Part shown: positions 1 to 8,484 of the stretch, piece by piece
Position numbering within the stretch: position 1 is the first letter of the stretch
How the letters are laid out: every line of letters starts with the position of its first letter
NCBI GenBank assembly: GCA_020850295.1
Contig: JADZEV010000039.1
Coordinates: 1-28,370 of the forward strand
DNA from: Candidatus Nomurabacteria bacterium
GTDB taxonomy: Bacteria > Patescibacteriota > Minisyncoccia > Phycocordibacterales > UBA9973
DNA: 28,370 nucleotides
Direction of reading: 5' to 3'
Translations under genes and position numbers: made by a program
Notes under the pieces: generated by a model
Told to the model about the DNA's origin: nothing
Databases searched by the model: none
What the model saw: the letters and a program-made list of their open reading frames with translations, nothing else

Positions 1-120
1 AAAAAATACCCAAAATATAATTGGGCAAAAAACAAAGGTTATGGGACTAGAGAGCATTATAGTGCTCTAAAAAAATATGGCCTCAAGTCTCTTCACAGGG
101 TTACATTTTTACAAAAATGA
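1..120 (+). CDS. rnhB: Ribonuclease HII, C-terminal end (partial)
   Basis: Frame 1 is open from the first base to a TGA at 118-120 and encodes the last 39 residues of a protein. The stretch NKGYGTREHYSALKKYG followed by LHR matches the conserved C-terminal end of RNase HII (NKGYGTxxHxxALxxxG...HR). RNase HII removes RNA from RNA-DNA hybrids, including single misincorporated ribonucleotides. The active-site residues lie upstream, outside the window. The gene converges on uppP and its last 20 bases overlap the uppP 3' end. The identification rests on a short but distinctive tail. Confidence 0.85.
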   Translation, partial: KKYPKYNWAKNKGYGTREHYSALKKYGLKSLHRVTFLQK

Positions 121-859
121 TAATCAAAATTCCTATAAATATTCGGTACCAACCCCAATAAGACAAAGGTTTTTTTGTTAGTATTTCTATAAACCATTTC
201 ATCGTTAGTAATGCTGTTAAAAACGACACAACTATTCCTGTTGTTATTATCATCCAACCTGTTTTATCTATTTGTGGTATAGATACTAGTTCTACAAAAC
301 TAGCCCCAAGTATTGTCGGTATGCCGAGCAAAAAAGAAAAAGGCACTATTTGAAAACGAGGTATTTTAAGCGCGGTTCCGCCAATAAGTGTTGCACCACT
401 TCTGGAGACTCCTGGTATGAAAGCTAGTATTTGGGTGCACCCAACGATAAAAGCTTCTTTATAAGAAATATCTTTTACCTCTACTTCGCTGTCATTTGTT
501 TTTAAGAAAAGAAAAATTATTCCTCCTATTATAAGCGCATAAGCTATTAACAAATGATTGCTAAAAACTTTTGAAATAATACTGTGTAATAAAAGCCCGA
601 CGACAGCAGTAGGTAAAAACCCAACGATAATCTTAGGTATTAAAGAAAGGTTTTGCCAAACTGTTTTCCAAAAATAAACAACAGCCCCAAGGATAGCACC
701 ACTTTGGATAGCGACAGAAAAGACGGTAAAAAATTCTGAGCTTGTTACTCCTATCATTTTCCCGGATATCAATATGTGTGCAGTAGAAGAGACTGGGGCG
801 AATTCTGTTAACCCTTCTATTATTCCTAAAAATATTGATGAAAAAATACTTAATCCCAT
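101..859 (-). CDS. uppP: Undecaprenyl-diphosphatase (UppP/BacA family)
   Basis: A 252-residue polytopic membrane protein that would dephosphorylate undecaprenyl pyrophosphate to recycle the lipid carrier for peptidoglycan and other envelope polymers. Near the N-terminus is the family motif EGLTEFAPVSSTAH (usual form EGLTEFLPVSSTGH), and near residue 150 is the second signature PGVSRSGATL, whose Arg and Ser are catalytic in the family. Several hydrophobic helices follow. Length is close to the usual 255-280. The start ATG overlaps the rsmE 3' end by 10 bases, so the two genes are probably co-transcribed and translationally coupled. Some polymyxin or bacitracin resistance annotations use the same family name; nothing here suggests more than the housekeeping role. 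Confidence 0.95.
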   Translation of the reverse strand: MGLSIFSSIFLGIIEGLTEFAPVSSTAHILISGKMIGVTSSEFFTVFSVAIQSGAILGAVVYFWKTVWQNLSLIPKIIVGFLPTAVVGLLLHSIISKVFSNHLLIAYALIIGGIIFLFLKTNDSEVEVKDISYKEAFIVGCTQILAFIPGVSRSGATLIGGTALKIPRFQIVPFSFLLGIPTILGASFVELVSIPQIDKTGWMIITTGIVVSFLTALLTMKWFIEILTKKPLSYWGWYRIFIGILIIIFVKM

Positions 860-1539
860 AAAAGTTTATAGCCGCAAACTATAGAAGCAGTCTCGGCCCT
901 TAGCACAGTCTCACCAAGTTTATAGCTTTTGACATTGTATTTAGAAAATAATGCTTTATCTTCATCATTCCAACCACCCTCAGGTCCAATATAAAAAGCC
1001 AGTTCTTTTAAATCTTGTTTCTGATATTTTTCTCCTTCAATATCAAAATAAATACAAGACATGTCTTTCGTTTGGTTTAGGCACTCTTCCAAAGATATTG
1101 GATCCAAAATATTAACCACATTAGAGCCACCGCTTTGCTCTAGCGCTTCTTCACTTATCTTCTGTAATCGGTCAATTTTTAAAGCTTGTTTTACGGTTCT
1201 ACCAGATAGGATAGGGATTATTTTATTTACTCCTATTTCTGTTAGCTTTTGAACTACGATTTCAAAAGTATCTCTTTTGGTGATACTAATGCAAGCAGTT
1301 ATATTTTTCGGGATATTTTTTTTCGGAATTTTTGAAATGGTTCTAAAAGAAACAGAATCTTTTTTTATTTCTGTTATCTCTGACAAGTAGTCCTCACTAC
1401 CGTCAAAGAAAAAAATACAAATCTCTCCAACATCAAATTTCAGAACATTTTTTATAATATGCACCAAGTCTTTATCCTTTATAGAATTATTATGATCGCT
1501 TAGATTCTCTGTAGTTAAAAATCGGTGTATTTTTTTCAT
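850..1539 (-). CDS. rsmE: 16S rRNA (uracil-1498-N3)-methyltransferase RsmE
   Basis: A 229-residue SPOUT-class methyltransferase that methylates U1498 of 16S rRNA in the 30S decoding region using SAM. The C-terminal half carries the knotted SAM-binding signatures FYIGPEGGW and KLGETVLRAETA (usual form LGxRILRTETA). The N-terminal part is the PUA-like RNA-binding domain. The open frame extends to a TTG at 1563, but the ATG at 1539 (MKKIHRFL) matches the usual family start and is preferred. There is no clear ribosome binding site. It is the first gene of an rsmE-uppP pair and is divergent from the large surface protein. Confidence 0.93.
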   Translation of the reverse strand: MKKIHRFLTTENLSDHNNSIKDKDLVHIIKNVLKFDVGEICIFFFDGSEDYLSEITEIKKDSVSFRTISKIPKKNIPKNITACISITKRDTFEIVVQKLTEIGVNKIIPILSGRTVKQALKIDRLQKISEEALEQSGGSNVVNILDPISLEECLNQTKDMSCIYFDIEGEKYQKQDLKELAFYIGPEGGWNDEDKALFSKYNVKSYKLGETVLRAETASIVCGYKLLWD

Positions 1540-1582
1540 TTTATTACTATTATTTTGACACAAATTTTAAGAAAGTAAAACA

Positions 1583-1610
1583 TTGACATACTCTGTCAGA
1601 GGTTTATAGT
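1583..1610 (+). promoter_or_regulatory. Sigma70-type promoter for the surface protein
   Basis: TTGACA at 1583-1588, a 16-base spacer, and TATAGT at 1605-1610. Transcription would start near 1617, leaving a leader of about 58 bases before the TTG at 1675. The leader contains a purine-rich AGAGGGAG at about 1627-1634 with no usable in-frame start after it. Confidence 0.6.
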
Positions 1611-1674
1611 GAAGGTAACTCTTGTTAGAGGGAGTTTTTATTACTGTTTAAAAGAGTGAAAATACAATGACTTT

Positions 1675-4600
1675 TTGTACGAAGGTCCTGTAAAGGAAAA
1701 TGGAGATGATAAGGGAAAACCAACAAATTCTGGAGATCAGTGGTGTAAAGACCATGCACCAAATACAAACACTGGTACTGGTCGTGTTACAGTTATCAAA
1801 AAAGTTATTGGTGGAGAGGGGATTTTCCATTTTAACGGACTTAATCAACAAGGAGGTTTTGATATCTCTGCAACCCCAGAACAAGACGGTGTGACTTCTT
1901 TTGTTTTGCCTTCTGATACACAGTACACATTAAGTGAAGTTATTCCAGATGGTTGGGATCTTACAAATGCTTCTTGCGAAGAATTTCAACAGATTTCTTT
2001 CTTAGACTCTATTAGAGGATTGTTTAGCCCTAGTGTTGCTTATGCTACTCAAGTCTCTATTAATGAACAAACTTTTACTCTAAATAAAGACAAAAATATT
2101 AACTGTGTTTTTACTAATACTAAAAAACCAGAACCTTCAATTATTGTAATTGCAAAAAAGGTAGTTTGTGATGCAGAAGAATACCTACCAAACTATGGTT
2201 ACGGTGGTCCAAATGTGACATCAACAACTGCAGATGATTGGGTTGCTCAAAGTGAAGGTCATTGTCAGCTTGATCCAAACTGGAAGTTCCAGTGGGGTGA
2301 CCAAAGTGCTCCAGATGGCGGTGCTACAACTATAGGAGAAGTTTCAGGCTACACTACATTTAATGCAAATACTCCAACGGCTATCCCTCTAACAAACATA
2401 ACTGAACTAAGACTTCGAGAAGTTCTAAAAGAAGGATACATTCCTTTCATTGGTAGAAATACAACAGAAGATGTCTCTGCTGAGTTTTATTGCGCAGACG
2501 ATGTTTTACATTATGACAACTGGGATTTCATCCGAAATCCTATAGCAGGTACTACATATCATTGTGTAGGATTTAATGCGCCTGTAGAGACACCTCAAGA
2601 ACCACAGCAATGTGATTTTGTAAGTGACGAAACAAACATTACTCAAAACAATTCTAACGCAGTACCGACTTGGACACACTCTGCTTGGGCAAACTCTACA
2701 CTGCTTGGTAATGCTGCAAAGTGGATATGGAATGCTTACAAAGTCCTAGATTCAACAATAAATGAAACAGAAACATTCACAAAGAAATTTAATGTTGGAG
2801 GAGATATTACTTCAGCTACTTTAGAACTAGCTGTTGATAATGGCTATCAAGTTGAAATAAACAATATCGTAGTAACAGGCACTGAAAAATTAGATACAGA
2901 ATTTAACTATGGAAGTATAACTTCTCCTATAGATGTTTCTAGTTATTTAATCTCAGGACTTAATACAATAAAAATAACAGTTAAAAATATTGGAGTTCCA
3001 AGCAGTAATGCAGAGTCAAATCCTGCTGGTCTTCTTTACAAATTGCATATTGTTTCAGGAACTTGTTCTGATGCGCCCTCTGAGCCGCAACCACAGTTCT
3101 CAACTGTAACAATGTGTAAGACAGATGATGCAGAACAACCAAAAAATCTTTCAGGTTGGACTCTAATGCTAAAAGGCTCTCATGTAGAAGACCTTTCTGT
3201 TGATTCAAGTAATCCACTAGGAACAAATACATCAAACTCACTAGTTGCCGGTATTTCTTACATAGCAAAAACAATGGGAACTTGGCTTAACCAAGGCGGA
3301 GCAAATCCTGTAGATACTGAGTACTCTACTACTGATGGTTGGGCAACCCACATGGATGGATATACAGGATACAGTACAGATATTCTTGAGCTTCAAATAG
3401 ATAATAAGTTTGATCCAAATTCAAATTGGGGTGCATACAACTCTTTACACAAATATGCTCAATCATTTGTTCCAGCAAGTTCATCTTCTAATTTCCGAAT
3501 TTTTGACGGAACAGGTACAACACAAAATATTGGATGGTTTGGAGACAATAGTGGTTCTCTAAATGTAGGTATTTACAAAGGTTACGCTGGCATAACAGGA
3601 GAAAATGGTTGTGTGACTTTCAATAATGTTCCTTACGGTTCATACACTGTTGATGAAATAATGCAAGATGGTTGGTCAAATGTCTCAGGCCTAGGAGAAG
3701 TTACAGTTGATAGTTCTACAGAGACATTTACTGTTGTTAATCACGATGATTCTATAGTAGAAGAAGAAACAACAGGTACGCTAACAATTCAAAAATATAA
3801 TTGTCCAGCAAATTTTGTTCCTAACAGGGATGATAATGGTGTAGGTGGTGATGTCCCTGAAGGTTGTACTCCTGCCTCTGGTGTAGGTTTCGAATACACT
3901 TATGATTCTTCAAACGATACAAATAATACAGGTCCTTATCTAGGTCTTTTTGGAGATGAAACTCCTTTTAGTCCATTATCTTTAACTAACGAATCAGGTC
4001 TTTCTATAAACGCAGATAAAGAAAGTGCTGGTAGATATATAGTTAGAGAAGTAGACCCAACAAACTTACTTGGTCTTTACTGTGTTGGTGATGGTGATAC
4101 AAATCCAAACAATAATGATAACCAAGAAATAACTTTTGTAGAAGTTGGCGGTACTGACGTAAATTGTGTTGCTTATAACAAAACAACTGGTGGAGGAGGA
4201 GACCAAGAAACAAATTCTTCAAATACAACTGTGGTTAAAGCAGGAGATCTTGCTCCAGATTTAGCGGCTGTTATATCAACTCCAACAAAATGGTTTTTCT
4301 ATAACGATGAAAACGATACTATCAATAACACCCTGGGTTCTTTTGTAACAGGTCCAAGTACTGCACCAGAAGGTTCGGGTAGTGCTCAAATATCAGTTAG
4401 TGGTACACAAAGAAGAAATCTTGCAACATACCAATTCAGTGGAGTAAAACTGGAAAATATAAAAACTCTTAAGTTCAGTACTTACAACCCTTCAGCAGGA
4501 AACGGTGGTAGTGTAAATCGCTCTGCTTATCTTAATTTTAATGTTGATTTTGATGGTTCAGATACATGGCAAAAGCGTCTTGCTTTTGTGCCAAATCAAA

Positions 4601-5394
4601 ATGGTTCTGTAACACAAGACATATGGCAAGAATGGGATGCTATTGATGGTGGTAATGCAAAGTACTCTTATTCAGGTACAACATGGCCAGGAACAGCAAC
4701 ACCAGGTACAACACTTAGAACATGGGATGATCTTGTGACTAGTTATCCAGGTATTCGTATTCGCGTTACCGACTCATGGTTTGGTCTACGAGTAGGTGAG
4801 CCGTATTCTGATGGCTATACAGAAAATTTAGATAAATTTATTATCGCTATCAAAACAGGTCTAAATACTCATACAGAAACATATGACTTTGAACCTACTG
4901 AATCTTCTCCAGAGCCGATTGAGTGTGATCCAGGATTTCATTTAGAAGGAGAGACATGTGTTCCTAACCCAGTACAAACCTTCGGTGGTGGTGGAGGAGG
5001 CGGCGGAGGGCTTTTGCTTCTCTTAAATAACAATACTCCTCAAGGACAAGTTCTTGGAGCTTCAACATCATGCGGTATTTATCTAGATGATTTCCTAAAG
5101 ATGGGAAAGAAGAACAACAAAGAACAAGTTAAGAAATTACAACAGTTTTTAAATGATTATCTAAACTTAAATCCTAAAATAAAAGTAGATGGAGTTTTTG
5201 GTTTTCAAACTTTCAAGGCAGTAGTTAAGTTCCAAGAAGGTGAATCATTGTTAGTACTCAAGCCTTGGGTAGGAGTAACTATTAAAGATGCTAAGAAGGG
5301 AACAGGTTGGGTTTATAAAACAACTAAAACTCGCATTAATAACATAATGTGTCCTGAACTAAATCTAAGCATTCCTCCTCTTACAATAGATTAA
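1675..5394 (+). CDS. Large modular surface protein with C-terminal peptidoglycan-binding domain
   Basis: About 1,239 residues of low-complexity, Asn/Thr/Ser-rich extracellular modules. Stretches near residues 35-150, 475-690 and 700-850 resemble SpaA/CnaB-type prealbumin folds (ending in forms such as YGSYTVDEIMQDGW and GRYIVREV). Residues about 335-460 look like a beta-sandwich with WTHSAWAN and an aromatic-rich core. A Cys-containing ECDPGFHLEGETC motif precedes a glycine run of nine, five leucines and three asparagines; the last 100 residues are a type 1 peptidoglycan-binding domain (KLQQFLN, VDGVFGFQT, VKFQ). It is probably displayed on the cell surface as an adhesin or stalk-like protein. 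The frame opens after a TGA at 1657 and the only start is a TTG without a ribosome binding site. No signal peptide is visible, so the N-terminus may be lost or frameshifted. Confidence 0.75.
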   Translation: MYEGPVKENGDDKGKPTNSGDQWCKDHAPNTNTGTGRVTVIKKVIGGEGIFHFNGLNQQGGFDISATPEQDGVTSFVLPSDTQYTLSEVIPDGWDLTNASCEEFQQISFLDSIRGLFSPSVAYATQVSINEQTFTLNKDKNINCVFTNTKKPEPSIIVIAKKVVCDAEEYLPNYGYGGPNVTSTTADDWVAQSEGHCQLDPNWKFQWGDQSAPDGGATTIGEVSGYTTFNANTPTAIPLTNITELRLREVLKEGYIPFIGRNTTEDVSAEFYCADDVLHYDNWDFIRNPIAGTTYHCVGFNAPVETPQEPQQCDFVSDETNITQNNSNAVPTWTHSAWANSTLLGNAAKWIWNAYKVLDSTINETETFTKKFNVGGDITSATLELAVDNGYQVEINNIVVTGTEKLDTEFNYGSITSPIDVSSYLISGLNTIKITVKNIGVPSSNAESNPAGLLYKLHIVSGTCSDAPSEPQPQFSTVTMCKTDDAEQPKNLSGWTLMLKGSHVEDLSVDSSNPLGTNTSNSLVAGISYIAKTMGTWLNQGGANPVDTEYSTTDGWATHMDGYTGYSTDILELQIDNKFDPNSNWGAYNSLHKYAQSFVPASSSSNFRIFDGTGTTQNIGWFGDNSGSLNVGIYKGYAGITGENGCVTFNNVPYGSYTVDEIMQDGWSNVSGLGEVTVDSSTETFTVVNHDDSIVEEETTGTLTIQKYNCPANFVPNRDDNGVGGDVPEGCTPASGVGFEYTYDSSNDTNNTGPYLGLFGDETPFSPLSLTNESGLSINADKESAGRYIVREVDPTNLLGLYCVGDGDTNPNNNDNQEITFVEVGGTDVNCVAYNKTTGGGGDQETNSSNTTVVKAGDLAPDLAAVISTPTKWFFYNDENDTINNTLGSFVTGPSTAPEGSGSAQISVSGTQRRNLATYQFSGVKLENIKTLKFSTYNPSAGNGGSVNRSAYLNFNVDFDGSDTWQKRLAFVPNQNGSVTQDIWQEWDAIDGGNAKYSYSGTTWPGTATPGTTLRTWDDLVTSYPGIRIRVTDSWFGLRVGEPYSDGYTENLDKFIIAIKTGLNTHTETYDFEPTESSPEPIECDPGFHLEGETCVPNPVQTFGGGGGGGGGLLLLLNNNTPQGQVLGASTSCGIYLDDFLKMGKKNNKEQVKKLQQFLNDYLNLNPKIKVDGVFGFQTFKAVVKFQEGESLLVLKPWVGVTIKDAKKGTGWVYKTTKTRINNIMCPELNLSIPPLTID

Positions 5395-5401
5395 TTTTCT
5401 T

Positions 5402-5435
5402 AAAACAATACCTTGCTGATGCGAGGTATTGTTTT
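5402..5435 (+). terminator. Rho-independent terminator after the surface protein
   Basis: AAAACAATACCT and AGGTATTGTTTT form a 12-bp perfect stem around a 10-base loop, seven bases after the stop codon, with the T-rich side on the plus strand. Confidence 0.8.
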
Positions 5436-5459
5436 GTTTAGGTTATTCTGTTAAACTTT

Positions 5460-6485
5460 ATGCAACATATGATTAGGCATGTCAAAAAATACTTAATTGC
5501 CCACAAAGGCAACAACTATAAGCCTCATTTGCTAACAGAGCGCAGTTTAACCGTTTTGGCTTGTATAGGGCTTATTTTGTTCTGTACCTCGCTAGGTAGC
5601 TCATATTTGCTCAATAAGACGGATTTTGGGGCGGCAGTCTTGCCCTCGGTCCTTGTTGATCTGACAAATGAACACAGAATAGAAAACAACGGGAAAGCCT
5701 TGGTTGTTAATCCACAACTGGAACTAGCAGCTTCAATGAAAGCTAAAGACATGGCAGATAACCAGTACTTTGCTCACACCAGCCCGAGCGGAGTTACTCC
5801 TTGGTCTTGGTTTTCAAAAGCAGGGTATAACTTTGTTTATGCTGGAGAGAATTTGGCTATAAACTTTACAGAGTCCGTTGATGTTGAAAATGCCTGGATT
5901 GCATCTCCAACACACCACGCAAATTTGATAAGTGAGAAATTTGATGAAATAGGTATAGCCACTTATCAAGGCACTTATCAAGGTCGACCAACAACTTTTG
6001 TTGTTCAGCTTTTTGGTAGAAGGGCTCAATCAAGAAATATTTCTTTGGTAACCAAGGTTGAAGCATCATCAGAGCCAACATCTAAATCAGAGCAAAAAAT
6101 AATTCCGGAAGTCAAAGGGGATAGTTCTTCTAAGAAGATAGAACAGGCTTCTCTAAAACCAGAAGAGCCAGCACCAGTTTTGCTAGTACAAAATGATACT
6201 CTAGCTATTGCTCAAAATATAAATGAATCAGAACCAGAACAGCAGTCTGACTTTAACGCTCCTAAATATTCTACTTTGGCAGAGAGGTTAATCTTTAACC
6301 AATCCAAAAATGTTCAATATATTTATTTAGGACTTATAGCGCTAGTTTATATTGTTCTTATTGGTATGGTGGTTGTTGAGCTTAGAATTCAACATACAAA
6401 AAATATAGCTTTAGCAATATTGCTTCTATGTTTGTTAGGTATTTTAGCTTATTTAAATAGTAGTTTGTTTCTATCTTTTATATAA
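5460..6485 (+). CDS. Membrane-anchored CAP (SCP/PR1) domain protein
   Basis: A 341-residue protein with an N-terminal membrane segment (about residues 30-51), a CAP/SCP domain outside the membrane (about 62-188), a charged Glu/Lys/Ser-rich linker, and two C-terminal membrane helices (about 280-302 and 313-335). CAP hallmarks are LVDLTNEHR, YFAHTSPSG, AGENLA and the ASPTHHANLIS segment. The family pairs His and Glu residues in a surface cavity; bacterial members are often sporulation or envelope proteins of unknown activity. It lies after the surface protein's terminator and ends at a bidirectional terminator, so it is probably a single-gene unit. Substrate and role are not predictable from sequence. 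Confidence 0.88.
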   Translation: MQHMIRHVKKYLIAHKGNNYKPHLLTERSLTVLACIGLILFCTSLGSSYLLNKTDFGAAVLPSVLVDLTNEHRIENNGKALVVNPQLELAASMKAKDMADNQYFAHTSPSGVTPWSWFSKAGYNFVYAGENLAINFTESVDVENAWIASPTHHANLISEKFDEIGIATYQGTYQGRPTTFVVQLFGRRAQSRNISLVTKVEASSEPTSKSEQKIIPEVKGDSSSKKIEQASLKPEEPAPVLLVQNDTLAIAQNINESEPEQQSDFNAPKYSTLAERLIFNQSKNVQYIYLGLIALVYIVLIGMVVVELRIQHTKNIALAILLLCLLGILAYLNSSLFLSFI

Positions 6486-6487
6486 AT

Positions 6488-6518
6488 AAAAAAACCGCAC
6501 ATAATGTGCGGTTTTTTT
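6488..6518. terminator. Bidirectional terminator between the CAP gene and the cold-shock gene
   Basis: CCGCACAT-A-ATGTGCGG flanked by A7 on the left and T7 on the right, so it can end transcripts from both convergent genes. Confidence 0.9.
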
Positions 6519-6523
6519 ATTAT

Positions 6524-6721
6524 TTATGCTCGCTGTACATTTACAGCGTTCATTCCTTTTGGAGATTCTTCCATTTCAAAACTTAAAGCATCTCCTTCAC
6601 GAAGCTCATCAAATGAAACTCCTACAAGAGCGTTGCTGTGAAAGAATAAATCTTTTTGCAAACCTTCTGCTGTAATGAAACCGAAACCTTTGTCAGTAAT
6701 CTTTTTGATTGTACCTGTCAT
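6524..6721 (-). CDS. Cold-shock-domain protein (CspA family)
   Basis: A 65-residue single cold-shock domain that binds single-stranded RNA or DNA and acts as an RNA chaperone. Both nucleic-acid-binding motifs are present: KGFGFITA (RNP1) and DLFFHSNAL (RNP2). The C-terminus ends in the usual beta-strand region NAVNVQRA. Length is typical (65-70 residues). It is transcribed alone and ends at the bidirectional terminator. The minus-strand leader upstream of 6721 is AT-rich; no convincing promoter was fixed. Confidence 0.95.
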   Translation of the reverse strand: MTGTIKKITDKGFGFITAEGLQKDLFFHSNALVGVSFDELREGDALSFEMEESPKGMNAVNVQRA

Positions 6722-6829
6722 AGAATTGTCTGGCTTAACGAATAAAATACAAATAAAACCCTAAGAAACGACTATTCCGACAAGCTCTTTTTGCGAGTTC
6801 ATAATAAGATATAAGTACCTTTATGTCAA

Positions 6830-7441
6830 TTATGATTTTCTAAATATCAGTTTATAAACAAAGCGTATAGGGGAGTATATTAGAACTACACCTACAGTCA
6901 TAAGTATGATGTTCTTTACAACATTTACATTATCTACCACCAAAGAAAGTCTGTTGTGGAAGTACCAACCAAGCCCAATGAAAATAGGCACATAAACTAA
7001 AAGTGCAAGTAAGTCATAAATTACAAACTTTCTAATAGGAATATTTCGACTACCAGCAAGAAACGGCCCAATAAATCTAAGTTGTACTAAAAATCTAGAA
7101 AAGAAAATAATGCTACCAATATTCATCTCTAGCCATTTGTCATCCCTTTTAGCAAGTCTTTTTTCAAAAAAAGTTTTATACAAATAATTTGTTATTTTAC
7201 TTCCTCTTTTTGAAAGTTTATACAAAATAATATCGTTAACTAAAAGCGCGGATATAACTATAGGCATAACCAAAACACCATTTATTGAACCTGTTCCTGA
7301 TAAATATCCAAGAGCTAAAAGTATTAATTCTTCTGGCACAGGTATAACTATATTTGAAAAAAAAGACACCACCCAAATACCACCATAGGAGAGTGCTCCT
7401 AATTGGTTTATTATTTGTTCTGTTCCAGATATATCCGACAT
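6830..7441 (-). CDS. DedA family (SNARE-associated/VTT domain) membrane protein
   Basis: A 203-residue polytopic membrane protein of the DedA/VTT superfamily, thought to act in lipid flipping or proton-dependent membrane homeostasis. It carries the PVPEELILLALGYLSG helix-loop region near residue 35, the FFSRFLVQLRFIGPFLAG segment near residue 115 (family form F.RF.P..R...P..AG) and further C-terminal hydrophobic helices. It starts two bases after the stop of the upstream small acidic protein, so the two are an operon. The specific substrate is unknown. Confidence 0.88.
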   Translation of the reverse strand: MSDISGTEQIINQLGALSYGGIWVVSFFSNIVIPVPEELILLALGYLSGTGSINGVLVMPIVISALLVNDIILYKLSKRGSKITNYLYKTFFEKRLAKRDDKWLEMNIGSIIFFSRFLVQLRFIGPFLAGSRNIPIRKFVIYDLLALLVYVPIFIGLGWYFHNRLSLVVDNVNVVKNIILMTVGVVLIYSPIRFVYKLIFRKS

Positions 7442-7443
7442 AC

Positions 7444-7680
7444 TTAATCTTCTTGGTTTAGAACTAACATTATTTGATCCACCAGTTCTTGGGGTGATGT
7501 TTCTTCGTTATAAGATACATCATGCTGGTCGGCTATTGTCATTAAGACTTCAAGTGCTCTAGGATTGCCGTCTTCTACCAAGGAATTTAAATATTCAAAG
7601 GTAGGGCGACCATGTTTGTCGAGCCACTCTTCTTTGCCGTGCATCAACTCTGGACTTTCTTTTTTAATGTCGTCATCCAT
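7444..7680 (-). CDS. Small acidic hypothetical protein
   Basis: A 78-residue acidic, soluble protein with no signal peptide or membrane helix, rich in Asp and Glu and predicted to be mostly helical (HGRPTFEYLNSLVEDGNPRA, then a helix ending QELVDQIMLVLNQED). I do not recognise the family. It is co-transcribed with the DedA gene two bases downstream and is preceded by an extended -10 element six bases before its ATG. The operon position and the clear promoter support a real gene. Confidence 0.7.
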   Translation of the reverse strand: MDDDIKKESPELMHGKEEWLDKHGRPTFEYLNSLVEDGNPRALEVLMTIADQHDVSYNEETSPQELVDQIMLVLNQED

Positions 7681-7686
7681 ATATCT

Positions 7687-7695
7687 ATTATAACA
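7687..7695 (-). promoter_or_regulatory. Extended -10 promoter, predicted leaderless start at 7680
   Basis: Minus strand TGT-TATAAT with the perfect TATAAT at 7687-7692 and six bases before the ATG at 7680-7678. The expected start of transcription coincides with the start codon. No good -35 is seen. Confidence 0.65.
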
Positions 7696-7717
7696 AATTT
7701 AATCTATGATAAGATTT

Positions 7718-7726
7718 TGCTAAAAT
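7718..7726 (+). promoter_or_regulatory. Extended -10 promoter, predicted leaderless start at 7733
   Basis: TGC-TAAAAT with TAAAAT at 7721-7726, six bases before the ATG at 7733. It is divergent from the promoter of the 7680 gene. Confidence 0.55.
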
Positions 7727-7732
7727 ATATCC

Positions 7733-7981
7733 ATGAATAAGAAAATATCTCAAGGTACAGTTCACAAAGCACCAAAAGACTTACAAAAAATTGTCATGTC
7801 TTCTTCTGGAATACAAAAAATATGGGAAGATATAACTCCTCTAGCTCGCAACGAATGGATATGCTGGATAACTTCTGCTAAGAAGCAAGAAACAAGAGAA
7901 AGGCGAATAAATATAATGCAAGACAAATTTAAAAAAGGGCAGCGACGATCCTGTTGCTGGGCAGGTTGTCCGCATCGTTAA
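7733..7981 (+). CDS. YdeI/OmpD-associated (OmdA) family protein
   Basis: An 82-residue protein matching the C-terminal helical domain of the YdeI/OmpD-associated family: PLARNEWICWITSAKKQETRERRI (family form W[IV]..AK..ETR.RRI) and the terminal Cys-rich tail RRSCCWAGCPHR. In longer relatives this domain follows a separate N-terminal domain, so this is a compact single-domain form. Members are annotated as bacteriocin-protection or OmpD-associated proteins, but the biochemical role is unproven. Its last four bases overlap the convergent membrane-protein gene. Confidence 0.8.
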   Translation: MNKKISQGTVHKAPKDLQKIVMSSSGIQKIWEDITPLARNEWICWITSAKKQETRERRINIMQDKFKKGQRRSCCWAGCPHR

Positions 7982-8451
7982 GATTTTTTACTTAGAATGA
8001 AAAATACTAATCCATTCCAAAGAGAAATAAAACCAAAAAGTAAAACTAGTCCTGAGAAAATATAAGTAACAATAGCTAAATTCAGAGCTGTTGTGAGTGT
8101 TGTGGCTGTTACCCACATATTTCGTGCATCATTTGGAATCATTACTATTTCTCCTTTTTCATTTAAAACAGCATTTCCATTTTCATCAAGCTTCTGTATT
8201 TGCCTAGGCATTTCGGCATATGTTTTTCCACCAGTTGTTCTTAATGTGTGTTCTCTGATGATGTCAGATTGAGTTTTGAGTGTCAGTGGTCCACGAACTG
8301 GAGTATTTGGTATAACTGAATCTTCCGGAGTTACTATATTTTCTCTAGCTACATTTTTATAGGTAAAACAAATACCCCAAATACCACCAGAGATCATAAT
8401 AACACCAACAAAAATCGCTAAAACAGAAGAAATTTTATATATGTTTTTCAT
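7978..8451 (-). CDS. Two-helix membrane protein of the family mislabelled 'LigA'
   Basis: A 157-residue protein with an N-terminal membrane helix (about 7-30), an extracytoplasmic domain, and C-terminal hydrophobic segments (about 118-153). The middle contains SDIIREHTLRTTGGKTYAEM, which resembles membrane proteins often annotated 'aromatic ring-opening dioxygenase LigA'. No dioxygenase active site is present, so that name should not be used. The function is unknown. A TATAAT lies eight bases upstream of the ATG. The assignment to the family is from memory of its QxDIIxxHTLxxTxGxTYAE motif. Confidence 0.7.
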   Translation of the reverse strand: MKNIYKISSVLAIFVGVIMISGGIWGICFTYKNVARENIVTPEDSVIPNTPVRGPLTLKTQSDIIREHTLRTTGGKTYAEMPRQIQKLDENGNAVLNEKGEIVMIPNDARNMWVTATTLTTALNLAIVTYIFSGLVLLFGFISLWNGLVFFILSKKS

Positions 8452-8484
8452 ATGTCTATATTATACAAGTTTTGTATTGCAAAT

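Noticed and set aside
1..68. Hairpins (CCCAA/TTGGG and AGAGCA/TGCTCT) that look like terminators for uppP
   Set aside because: The same bases are an open reading frame encoding the conserved C-terminus of RNase HII, so the pairing is probably incidental.
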